A program made the translations under genes and the position numbers. From JBAWYM01 sp037143575 (lineage in GTDB: Bacteria > Patescibacteriota > Gracilibacteria > Peribacterales > Peribacteraceae): a DNA stretch of 34,396 nt. Numbering within the stretch: position 1 is the first letter of the stretch; each line of letters opens with the position of its first letter. The notes under the pieces were generated by a model. It was not told where the DNA came from, searched no databases, and saw only the letters and a list, made by a program, of their open reading frames with translations. Shown here in pieces: positions 24,643-32,110 of this stretch. The stretch lies in the NCBI GenBank assembly GCA_037143575.1, contig JBAWYM010000013.1:1-34396 (forward strand). The letters are read 5' to 3'.

Positions 24643-25275
24643 TTACGCTGCTTTCTTCTCTTTGCCACCTTTCTTCTCGTCAGTTGCGTCGTCCTTTTTC
24701 TTGTCGGCTTCGCCTTCTTTTTTCTTTGATTCTGCCTCAATTTTTGCTTTCTCATCAGCTTGAGCTGCAGCATCATCTGGTTTTTTCTCTTCTTCGGGTA
24801 GTTCCGCACCCGCCAATTCCATCGCTCTGCGACGCATGGTGCCTTTCGAAGCAACCTCCTTCGCAAACCGCTTCTTGCTTCTCTTTACCACTGTGAGAGG
24901 CTTGAGCGGCTCCAATTTCATTACAGCCAGATCTGGGACGCCCGGGCTGGGAAGATTGGGATAGCCGGCATTCCTCTGGTAGCCCGTCTGAAGTACCCGG
25001 ATGATTGCGTCTCGCGCCTGGATTCGCTGCTCGAGAACCCGGGTCTGAAAATCCGGAGCTCCGATGAGCTGCAATCGGTCTGCGAGAACTTGTGCGAATA
25101 ATCCCCTGTAGTACGAATGAAAAGCCGCGGGCCGTACATCGGCTCTTAGACGGGCGATATCTGCGAGACTCCTCGTCACTTCCGCGGGGACCGGCAGTGT
25201 GATGTCTCCGGCATAACCGGATGCATCTTGTCCGCCCTTTCCCCACCAGTGCGTGAGATTACGGTCTAAGGACAT
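24643..25275 (-). CDS. Small protein with highly charged Lys/Glu tail, function unknown
   Basis: This encodes 210 residues. The first 140 form a folded helical region (PAEVTRSLADIARLRADVRP, FHSYYRGLFAQVLADRLQL, RIQARDAIIRVLQTGYQR). The last 70 are almost only Lys, Glu, Asp and Ala (EEEKKPDDAAAQADEKAKIE), a disordered acidic and basic tail. No family is recognised. TACAAT on the minus strand (25284-25289) lies 8 nt before ATG 25275. It is the second gene of the operon, 22 nt after the 677-residue gene. Confidence 0.8.
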   Translation of the reverse strand: MSLDRNLTHWWGKGGQDASGYAGDITLPVPAEVTRSLADIARLRADVRPAAFHSYYRGLFAQVLADRLQLIGAPDFQTRVLEQRIQARDAIIRVLQTGYQRNAGYPNLPSPGVPDLAVMKLEPLKPLTVVKRSKKRFAKEVASKGTMRRRAMELAGAELPEEEKKPDDAAAQADEKAKIEAESKKKEGEADKKKDDATDEKKGGKEKKAA

Positions 25276-25297
25276 TTAAGGAAATTGTAATGGAGAA

Positions 25298-27331
25298 TCA
25301 GGGATGAAGCCTCACATCTTCACAATATCTTTTCAGAGCATTTTCTATGCGAGTATAGAGATGCAGCTCATCCCGAAGACCCTCCGTTGTTGTTAGGGGA
25401 TTATCTTGAATCCATCTATGAATACTTGAAGCTGGCACTTGCACGATAGCATCTAGCCTACGAGGAGGATTGGCTAGTGCATTTTTCTTGGCTAGTGCGA
25501 GGTATCTCTCAAAATCCGGATAGGAATCCGGTGCGGAGAAGATCAACTCATCCAACTCTGTGTCAAATTCATCGACTGCTGGAGGCGCTGCCTCAAGGCT
25601 ACGCTGAGAGTTCGGAGGAGGTGGAGGAGGTGTGTTGTTGGGAGGAGGTGTGTTGTTGGGAGGAGGTGTGTTGTTGGGAGGAGGTGTGTTGTTTTGTGCA
25701 TTCGCTCCTGTGTTCGCTCCTGTGTTAGTACCCTGATTTCGAACAGGAGGAACCGGAAGAACGAGCATTTCTGCTGCGCGATTGTGATGTGATTTCTCGA
25801 ACCGTTCTGTGAGAACCCTAATCGTATTTCTTGTGTCTAAAAATGTTTCTAAATTCGCTCTGTTAACAGGAGTTACAGCGGACAACCTCGAACGGAAGAA
25901 CGTCGCGATGTCATGCGCAATGCGATTGGCAGTAAGATCTACAATGAGCCACAGATCACGGTTACCCACTGCAAGATTTAGGTAGCCGGAAATTTGATTT
26001 CTTAATACCGCGCTTTGATCAAGTTCAATCAGGACATCGATAAGAGCGTCGTATGTTGGTGGTCCGGAAGGGACAACCTCAGCGACAACCGGAACTACGA
26101 CCCCAGGAGGAGCATAGATGGTATTTTCCACTCTTACATCGAACGGCATATGCCTCAACGGATGGCGTTTATCCCCATTGAGACGAGAATTTGGCGGCTC
26201 TACCGTATAATCATTGCCTTCGACGGCAGTGACGCGATGCTGCACCGATCCGACAGTCCAGGTAAATGTCGTCCCACGACCGCTCGAGTGAATGGTCCTG
26301 AGGACATCTTCATCGGTCTTCATATTGATAGAGAGAATTTCCGAACCATCTCCCTGCATTCCTCCCCTGCCAATCAATCTTGCAAGCCCTGCTCTCATTC
26401 CGGTTCTCGGAGTGTTGACAGTACGACCGCAGAGCCTGTTGAGCTCTTGAGCAAGCTCTGGGCCTGTGCCGTAAAGTTCGCGAGGTCTCGGATCATTCAC
26501 AAGACGAACCTGAATTCTGGCTGCGCCTCTTCCAACAATTCTGCCAATTTCATCGGGGGTCTCACGCACGCGAGAAAGCTCCTGATTCGTAAGATAGACG
26601 CCCCACATACCACGAGAGCCTTCTGGGCTGATGGTGCTCCTGGACATCTTATAGCTTCTTGCAGTACCAGCTAAGCGTACGAGCATGACTGAAGCAGCCA
26701 ATGCAGGATTGGGGTCACCTGATATTTCGGCGGGGATCGACGCGGGTGGTGGCTGAGCAGTGGATGCCCATTGCAAGTATTGCCTGCCAAGCTCTTCTGC
26801 CTGCGCAACATCCATCTGATCACTCAACAAGAATGCTTCTATCTCATGCCTCTGTGGGGATCCAATAATAGATGCCATGAAGGCTTGTCCGTTGATTCCT
26901 GCATTCGTGAGAAGCGATACAGCCTCCAGCACTTCTGCATCAGGAACATTGTCTATCTGATTATTGGGAGTTGTTTCCATCCGCCGAACCATAGTGTTGT
27001 GGACAGTGCCGATTCTCCCCATTTGATTGGCAGCTAATTGTCGCACTGCCCGTTCCGATTGATCCAGTGCGCTCTGAGCTCTCTGCCGATCCTGGTCATT
27101 CACATACGGAAGCTGCTGATGCAGCTGCCCGGCAACAGCGCGTGCTGCTGCACCTGTCCCTCGAACTAACGATGTAACCGCTTCCTGATCAGAAGTTAGG
27201 ACACCGCGTAACTGTCCAGCAAATCTCGCAACAACTTCAGAAAAGGGAAGATTTGGCTGAGCAGCAGCCTGTCTCAATCCCTCGAGACGTTGATCCTCCA
27301 ACGAAGCAGGTTGCGTGAGTGGTTGTGACAT
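25298..27331 (-). CDS. Large helical protein with PPPNNT tandem repeat linker, function unknown
   Basis: This encodes 677 residues (MSQPLTQPASLEDQRLEGLRQ). It is helical throughout the first half (LPYVNDQDRQRAQSALDQSE). A beta-containing middle (GRGTTFTWTVGSVQHRVTAV) is followed by helices, then an Asn/Pro-rich linker with about four PPPNNT units and a polyproline end. A final helical domain (LDELIFSAPDSYPDFERYLALA) closes the chain. There is no signal peptide or membrane segment and no recognised family. It is the first gene of the operon, behind the strong promoter at 27358-27386. Confidence 0.85.
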   Translation of the reverse strand: MSQPLTQPASLEDQRLEGLRQAAAQPNLPFSEVVARFAGQLRGVLTSDQEAVTSLVRGTGAAARAVAGQLHQQLPYVNDQDRQRAQSALDQSERAVRQLAANQMGRIGTVHNTMVRRMETTPNNQIDNVPDAEVLEAVSLLTNAGINGQAFMASIIGSPQRHEIEAFLLSDQMDVAQAEELGRQYLQWASTAQPPPASIPAEISGDPNPALAASVMLVRLAGTARSYKMSRSTISPEGSRGMWGVYLTNQELSRVRETPDEIGRIVGRGAARIQVRLVNDPRPRELYGTGPELAQELNRLCGRTVNTPRTGMRAGLARLIGRGGMQGDGSEILSINMKTDEDVLRTIHSSGRGTTFTWTVGSVQHRVTAVEGNDYTVEPPNSRLNGDKRHPLRHMPFDVRVENTIYAPPGVVVPVVAEVVPSGPPTYDALIDVLIELDQSAVLRNQISGYLNLAVGNRDLWLIVDLTANRIAHDIATFFRSRLSAVTPVNRANLETFLDTRNTIRVLTERFEKSHHNRAAEMLVLPVPPVRNQGTNTGANTGANAQNNTPPPNNTPPPNNTPPPNNTPPPPPPNSQRSLEAAPPAVDEFDTELDELIFSAPDSYPDFERYLALAKKNALANPPRRLDAIVQVPASSIHRWIQDNPLTTTEGLRDELHLYTRIENALKRYCEDVRLHP
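25616..25692. repeat. 18-bp tandem repeat encoding PPPNNT
   Basis: GGAGGAGGTGTGTTGTTG-type 18-bp units are repeated four times nearly identically in the linker of the 677-residue gene. Because the unit is a multiple of 3, slippage would lengthen or shorten the linker without a frameshift. Confidence 0.9.
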
Positions 27332-27357
27332 AATATGAATTGGGTATTTGTGTCAAT

Positions 27358-27386
27358 ATTGTACCTCTTTTAAGCTTTTCGGTCAA
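27358..27386 (-). promoter_or_regulatory. Promoter of the four-gene large-protein operon
   Basis: On the minus strand TTGACC (27381-27386), a 17-nt spacer and TACAAT (27358-27363) are present. The expected start is about 20 nt before ATG 27331. This is the best-matching promoter in the window. Confidence 0.7.
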
Positions 27387-27393
27387 TTCTTAC

Positions 27394-30300
27394 TTATCCG
27401 CTCCTCATAAGGAATAACCCACACCCCGCCAAACAAACTATGCTCAGCATAGCCACTTCGCTCACCGGCAGACTCCCGGAACCAGCCTCCCCTCCTCCGA
27501 TCACCTCCGCAGTCAGATTGGGTGTCGTCGAATCGGAAATCAATTTCTCCCCACGAGCTAATGCATTTGAGGATGCACCCCCACCCTCATTTGAGAGAAC
27601 CTTCCCCTTCGATCGCCCTGTCTTCTGGGCAATGCCTTCTACTTCGAGGCACCTATTCCCCTCCCCCGGTGTCGGATCAGAAACACACCATGCTGTACCA
27701 GACCCTGTTCGCGAATCCGCGGGTCGATCCTTCGACCCCGCTCTGGACAGGCGACCCACTCTGCTCAGGGAAAATCCTGACTTCCCTTTGCTATACGTCA
27801 CGAAATCCACCGTCTCCCCATCCGGGCTCAGGAGCCGCACATCATCGCCGCCGTTATTCAGCGAGAGCTTGGTTACGCTGGAAGGAAAGAGGAGATAACC
27901 GCCGGACCCGATGACCGTGCCGAAGGGAATGGTATAGGGCTTGCTCCCCGTATTCGCCCGATCATCGAGCTGCCAGAAAGAAAGAGAGACTGGAGACGCG
28001 GAGAGATTCTGGAGCTCGATCCATTCTTCAGTGGAGAACTTGAATTGCAGTCCTCCCTCTCCCAGAAGGCGTGTGGGATGGAGGGGAGAGGGCGGGGTGA
28101 GGGAAGAAGGCACCGCATACACCTCGCTCATCACCACCCCGCTAGCGTACAGCGAACAGCGCACAGCGAACTGCCTCTCCACTACCGAAGACCGAAATAC
28201 TTCTGTACCAGAACCATCCGTTGGAAACCGTGCTTCCGCATACGCCTTCAATTCCAAATCATCCGTCACAAGCAAACCCCCAGACTGAAACCTGTACGCA
28301 CCGGAATTCGTCGAGACGAACACATCAGCGGCAACCGATGGCGAGAACTGGATAACGGTTCCGGAAGCGACGAGGCCCGACTTCGGATCGATCTTGAGCG
28401 TGAGCTTGTGCGTCTGGAGGTACTTGAGAAGTGTGGACCCTTCCGGGAATCCCACGAGAACTTGTTTGGAAACTTCCGGATCAGCCCAAATCCCCAGCCT
28501 CGCCGCTCGTGCTTCCTCTTCCAGTGCCAGATATTCCTGGCTCCTCGCGAACGGGAAAACGGTGTAGGCGCGGGCGAGACCGTGACGGAGAAGCGACTCC
28601 TGCACAGACAATGATGGCGCTCGCAAATTTGTCGCAGTTCGTTCCTCGACACAGCTCGGAATGACATGCTCACTGTGACAAATTTGCATTGCAGAATCGC
28701 CTCCGCCGAGATTCACATAAGCAAGGAGCCGGTCGTACTTATCAAACAGAGATTCATCAAATGTGAGATCAACAAACTTGCCTTCAATCTGCGACCGGAG
28801 AAAATCACGCGAGGCTTCCGCCAGGATTCTCACTGCTGGATGCGGGTCCGTGAGCTCGGGGGCATCGATGCCGATCAGGCGCACGCGGATGGTCGTCTCT
28901 CCCGCCAAGCGAAGGCTCGACCACCGTCGTTCCAGCTCCGGAGGAAGCGTCCTCCAGACTTCGGCAGGGAAATCATCGAGCGCCACGACGATGGTATCGC
29001 CGTCGATCACGTATGGCACCCGCACACGGAGACTCGCTGGATCCAGAGTGGGAGGACGAACGATCATATCTTCCGCAGCCTGTGGCCAGCCGAGTACGGA
29101 AGCGACGTAACGATCGGGGTCGAGAAGGCGGGCTCTGCCACGGGAATTTTTCAGACGCAGATGGAGCTCACTATCGGAGAAGCGTTTCACTTCCAGCGGC
29201 TGGAGCTCGATGCCATCGAGAGGGAACGGTGTGCCGGAACCTTCGCCGGTATCCAGTGACCAAAACCCGAGCGACACTTTCTCCCTCCCCCGATTCTGGA
29301 TCTCCACCCACTCCCTGCCCGCATCATCCCCGGGAGGATTGGGGTAAGCAGCGGAGACGATCACGGGAAAATCTCGGAAGCGCCTCTCGCCGGTGCGGAA
29401 ACGATTGGGCTCGCCGGGGGTAGGGAACGTGGTCCAGACGTACTCTCCATCCTGTCGACGTGCCAACGACTGGCCGCGAATGGCACCGGAAAAAGCGACG
29501 ACAGACACAGGAGCTTCCGCCGGAGAGAGGAGACGCACGGTGTCTTCGGCATTGCCGAGGTGCAGACCCAGATCTGCGGAAGCAATCGCCAGAAAACCAT
29601 GTGGATGGATTTTGAATGTACTCAGCGCCCCGCGCAGACTCTGCCCTTTTGCGCTCACGATCGACCATCCGCAGAGTGCAAGCGTTTTGCCCGTCGTATT
29701 CTCGATCTCCAGCCACTCCGGCTGCTTGCTGTGGGGATAGGGCAGAATCTCGCTCAGGACTGCGCCGGAGTAGGACCGTATCGCACACACCGATTCCTCG
29801 GGAGCGATGCCGGAAGCATCCGACGATCCGGTGCGAAGAACCGTCGCCAGAAATGTACGCTCAATCATACCGCCACAGGCAGGCTCGAGCGTGAGGAGAA
29901 TGGCGTGCTCCCCGACGACATCGAAAGAATGTGAAGGAGGATTGCAGCTGTGGTAAAGCGTGCCATCGCCATAGTCGAATGTGCAGCGGGCAGAGGAGAG
30001 GGATCCGGTCTCAGCAACAACAGAGAAATTGACCGAGACATGCCCGACGCCTCTCACCGCTCCGGAACTTGTGACTGAGCCATTGGTCTCCTGAAGAAGG
30101 ATGCGCGGGTCGAGCGGAAGAACGGTATTCGCGAATCCTTCGGTTGGAATGCAGAACGACTGCAGCGCAAATCCCGATCCGGTTTCTATCCTCCCGAAGC
30201 TGATGCCCTCGAGCGCCTCCGGGTAATTCAGTGCATCTACCAAAACCGAACCACTGAAAATGGCGACGCGGCTCCCGCCATTGACGAGCGTGAGATGCGA

Positions 30301-31731
30301 GAAGGTCTTGCGGAAAGATACATGCTCAGCCGGGTCCAAAGTAAACGGAGACGAAACCCGCGGCGGAAATGCTCCGGTTGCAGTTCGAGAATTCGGAATG
30401 ATGAAGGAGTGCGCGCCGCTCCCCGATGTGAGCTTCCACCCGGCAATCGATACCGGCTTGTCACCCAGATTCCCAATCTCGATCCACTCGCGGTCATCAC
30501 TGCCCACGGGATTGGCGAGGATTTCCGTAATTTTCACCCGAACCAGAGCAGGCATACCTGCCTGCGGGTCGGAAGATGAGCCCGCTTCGCTCAATGAGCT
30601 ATCGCGGCCAGAAGAAGCCGACCCCACTTCGCTCGCGGAGCTTCGCGGGGTAAAAGATACCGACGAATCCGCAGTGGATTGAAGGGAATCGGATGAAGAG
30701 GAATCTCCAACCACCGGGCAGCACCCGCTATTATCACCCAAGCAGCACCCCTCCGCGGGTGCAGAGACGGAGGATGAAACACTGTCGAATGATGAGCCCT
30801 TGGAGGCAAGTCCATCGGATGATGCATCTGATACTGTGCCGTCACTCGAAAAGTGTTCACTTGAACTTTCGGAGATCGACGAAACCGTGATTTCTGAAGA
30901 TACCGATGCAGAACCTCCCAGCCCTCCGTCAGATGAAAAAGACACATCCGACCCTCCCGATGAAACAGAAGATACGACGAGCTCCCCATTCCACGACCCC
31001 GGCGTCCCGTAGATCACCACTCCGTCCTTGAACCCCCGCGACACCACCGCCGTCCGCCAATTCTCCTTCAAATTCCCAGCAACATTCATCGATATCCTCT
31101 CCATGCTCGCCTTGGGGCTGCCCGTCACATTCGCTCCGGCGAAGGGCACACCCACGCCATCATCCACTTCATCACGTATCACTCCCGCAGCATCGCGTAA
31201 GCGCAGGAGCAATGCAGAATTGGGCAAACTCATAGCTGTGGAAACCAGATTCGGCGCCACTGCCAGACGTGTCGCTGCTCCGAAGTAATTGCTGATGAGG
31301 AAGAACTGACCGGCATGCAGGACCGTCCCCGTGGAAAAAAGCGTGATGGTCGTCTCCCCCTTCGTGAGCACACTCGTAAGGCGCCACCCGGAAACATCAA
31401 GGACACTTCCTTCCTGACCCAAGACAGCCAGCTCCACCCACTCATCTGCCGTCGAAAGATCCGACCCCATCCACATCACTTCGCTGATAACGACGATGGG
31501 ATCAGGGGAAGCAGCTCTGCTTTGCAAAATGGACAAGCTCAAAAGCAGGACAATGACCCCGATGAACAGCAATGCGGAACTGATCGTTTCCGAACCGGTG
31601 AAGTAACGATAAAAGCGCTCCCGCATGGACACACTCAAGCGATTTCCCATCCTCTTAAGGAGATATGACAGGAAACTCCGTCGGGAGTAAGGCTGCTTTA
31701 CAGCAAACAGAAGCAATGATTTCGGTTCCAC
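27394..31731 (-). CDS. Giant surface protein: lamin-tail domains, PKD-like domain and thermonuclease (SNase) domain
   Basis: This encodes 1445 residues with a GTG start at 31731; ATG 31650 is an alternative that drops 27 residues. The N-terminal membrane anchor is at about 52-75 (ALLFIGVIVLLLSLSILQ). Lamin-tail (LTD) domains follow at about 80-215, 400-540, 655-780, 800-905 and 1195-1350 (DEWVELAV, REWIEIGNLGDKPVSIAGW, PEWLEIENTTGK, REWVEIQNRG, EEWIELQNLS). A Ser-rich linker is at 255-395 and a PKD-like domain at 555-640. An SNase domain at 905-1085 has DGDT (about 909), RLIGIDAPEL and YDRLLAYV, its catalytic motifs. A C-terminal hydrophobic helix (AMLSIVCLAGCGLFLM) could be a second anchor. 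It probably cleaves external DNA for nucleotide uptake. At least five repeat elements lie in frame. Confidence 0.9.
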   Translation of the reverse strand: MEPKSLLLFAVKQPYSRRSFLSYLLKRMGNRLSVSMRERFYRYFTGSETISSALLFIGVIVLLLSLSILQSRAASPDPIVVISEVMWMGSDLSTADEWVELAVLGQEGSVLDVSGWRLTSVLTKGETTITLFSTGTVLHAGQFFLISNYFGAATRLAVAPNLVSTAMSLPNSALLLRLRDAAGVIRDEVDDGVGVPFAGANVTGSPKASMERISMNVAGNLKENWRTAVVSRGFKDGVVIYGTPGSWNGELVVSSVSSGGSDVSFSSDGGLGGSASVSSEITVSSISESSSEHFSSDGTVSDASSDGLASKGSSFDSVSSSVSAPAEGCCLGDNSGCCPVVGDSSSSDSLQSTADSSVSFTPRSSASEVGSASSGRDSSLSEAGSSSDPQAGMPALVRVKITEILANPVGSDDREWIEIGNLGDKPVSIAGWKLTSGSGAHSFIIPNSRTATGAFPPRVSSPFTLDPAEHVSFRKTFSHLTLVNGGSRVAIFSGSVLVDALNYPEALEGISFGRIETGSGFALQSFCIPTEGFANTVLPLDPRILLQETNGSVTSSGAVRGVGHVSVNFSVVAETGSLSSARCTFDYGDGTLYHSCNPPSHSFDVVGEHAILLTLEPACGGMIERTFLATVLRTGSSDASGIAPEESVCAIRSYSGAVLSEILPYPHSKQPEWLEIENTTGKTLALCGWSIVSAKGQSLRGALSTFKIHPHGFLAIASADLGLHLGNAEDTVRLLSPAEAPVSVVAFSGAIRGQSLARRQDGEYVWTTFPTPGEPNRFRTGERRFRDFPVIVSAAYPNPPGDDAGREWVEIQNRGREKVSLGFWSLDTGEGSGTPFPLDGIELQPLEVKRFSDSELHLRLKNSRGRARLLDPDRYVASVLGWPQAAEDMIVRPPTLDPASLRVRVPYVIDGDTIVVALDDFPAEVWRTLPPELERRWSSLRLAGETTIRVRLIGIDAPELTDPHPAVRILAEASRDFLRSQIEGKFVDLTFDESLFDKYDRLLAYVNLGGGDSAMQICHSEHVIPSCVEERTATNLRAPSLSVQESLLRHGLARAYTVFPFARSQEYLALEEEARAARLGIWADPEVSKQVLVGFPEGSTLLKYLQTHKLTLKIDPKSGLVASGTVIQFSPSVAADVFVSTNSGAYRFQSGGLLVTDDLELKAYAEARFPTDGSGTEVFRSSVVERQFAVRCSLYASGVVMSEVYAVPSSLTPPSPLHPTRLLGEGGLQFKFSTEEWIELQNLSASPVSLSFWQLDDRANTGSKPYTIPFGTVIGSGGYLLFPSSVTKLSLNNGGDDVRLLSPDGETVDFVTYSKGKSGFSLSRVGRLSRAGSKDRPADSRTGSGTAWCVSDPTPGEGNRCLEVEGIAQKTGRSKGKVLSNEGGGASSNALARGEKLISDSTTPNLTAEVIGGGEAGSGSLPVSEVAMLSIVCLAGCGLFLMRSG
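28055..28105. repeat. In-frame palindromic element (CCCTCTCCC/GGGAGAGGG type)
   Basis: CCCTCTCCC (28055-28063) and GGGAGAGGG (28084-28092) are followed by CGGGGTGAGGG. On the minus strand it encodes about LTPPSPLHPTRLLGEGG, interrupting the start of the last lamin-tail domain without breaking the frame. Confidence 0.7.
28148..28171. repeat. In-frame short-period repeat (ACAGCGAAC type)
   Basis: ACAGCGAAC, AGCGCAC, AGCGAACT units lie in frame in the lamin-tail/SNase gene. They encode QFAVRCSLYA on the minus strand. Confidence 0.6.
28623..28687. repeat. 65-bp inverted-repeat element inside the SNase domain
   Basis: GCAAATTTGTC (28623-28633) and GACAAATTTGC (28677-28687) are perfect 11-bp termini, extendable to 15 pairs with one G-U. 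The enclosed sequence has TCATTCCGAGC on the minus strand. It encodes about CHSEHVIPSCVEERTATNL, an in-frame insertion between YDRLLAYV and QESLLRHGLARAY of the nuclease domain. Confidence 0.8.
30548..30565. repeat. In-frame palindrome GCAGGCA/TGCCTGC
   Basis: A 7-bp perfect inverted repeat with a 4-nt loop lies between the Ser-rich linker and the second lamin-tail domain. It encodes PQAGMPAL on the minus strand. Confidence 0.55.
30621..30651. repeat. In-frame REP-like palindrome, copy 3 of the CCCCGCGAAG family
   Basis: ACCCCACTTCGC pairs with CTTCGCGGGGT. This is the same family as 5871-5905 and 5931-5963 but inside the Ser-rich linker of the lamin-tail gene, where it encodes TPRSSASEVG on the minus strand. 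Confidence 0.7.
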
Positions 31732-32110
31732 GACTCCATGGAACAGAATGATGATTTATTCTGTATCGACAGATTCAGAATATTCCGTCAATCAGAACTT
31801 CCGCTCTCCCATTTTCTCATCATGCACTCCTACGATGCTCCTATGACCGTTTCTCGATTGCGCGCACGTCCAATGAACCGAATTCCCTTTCTTCCAGAGC
31901 GAACTTCCCTGTACAATAGCCACATTCGAGTTTGTTTCTTTCCCGAAACCCCCCTACCGCTCCACATGCTTCACTCCTCTACAATACTCCTCGTCATCAG
32001 TTCCCTGTTTTCCGCATCGGGAAAACGTTTGTATCGGTAAAGCCGGAGCGGCAGGCCACGTCAGATTAATCTGACGTGGCAGGGATTCTTCCCATTTCCT
32101 GCCCCATTCT
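31732..32110. other. Intergenic region between divergent surface-protein and rny genes
   Basis: A 379-nt gap. On the minus side TTGACG (31786-31791) and GATACA (31762-31767) at 18-nt spacing may drive the surface-protein gene. On the plus side two TACAAT hexamers (about 31912 and 31980) could serve rny. A 26-bp palindrome lies at 32055-32080. A 100-codon open frame at 31738-32040 has no protein-like features and is considered chance. Confidence 0.5.
32055..32080. repeat. Perfect 26-bp palindrome upstream of rny
   Basis: GCCACGTCAGATT is followed immediately by its reverse complement, with no loop. It lies 30 nt before the rny start. It could be an operator for a dimeric regulator or another dispersed palindromic element. 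Confidence 0.85.

Noticed and set aside
31738..32040. 100-codon plus-strand frame in the intergenic region
   Set aside because: It has no domain, signal peptide or ribosome site and its composition is not protein-like. It spans probable promoter sequences.
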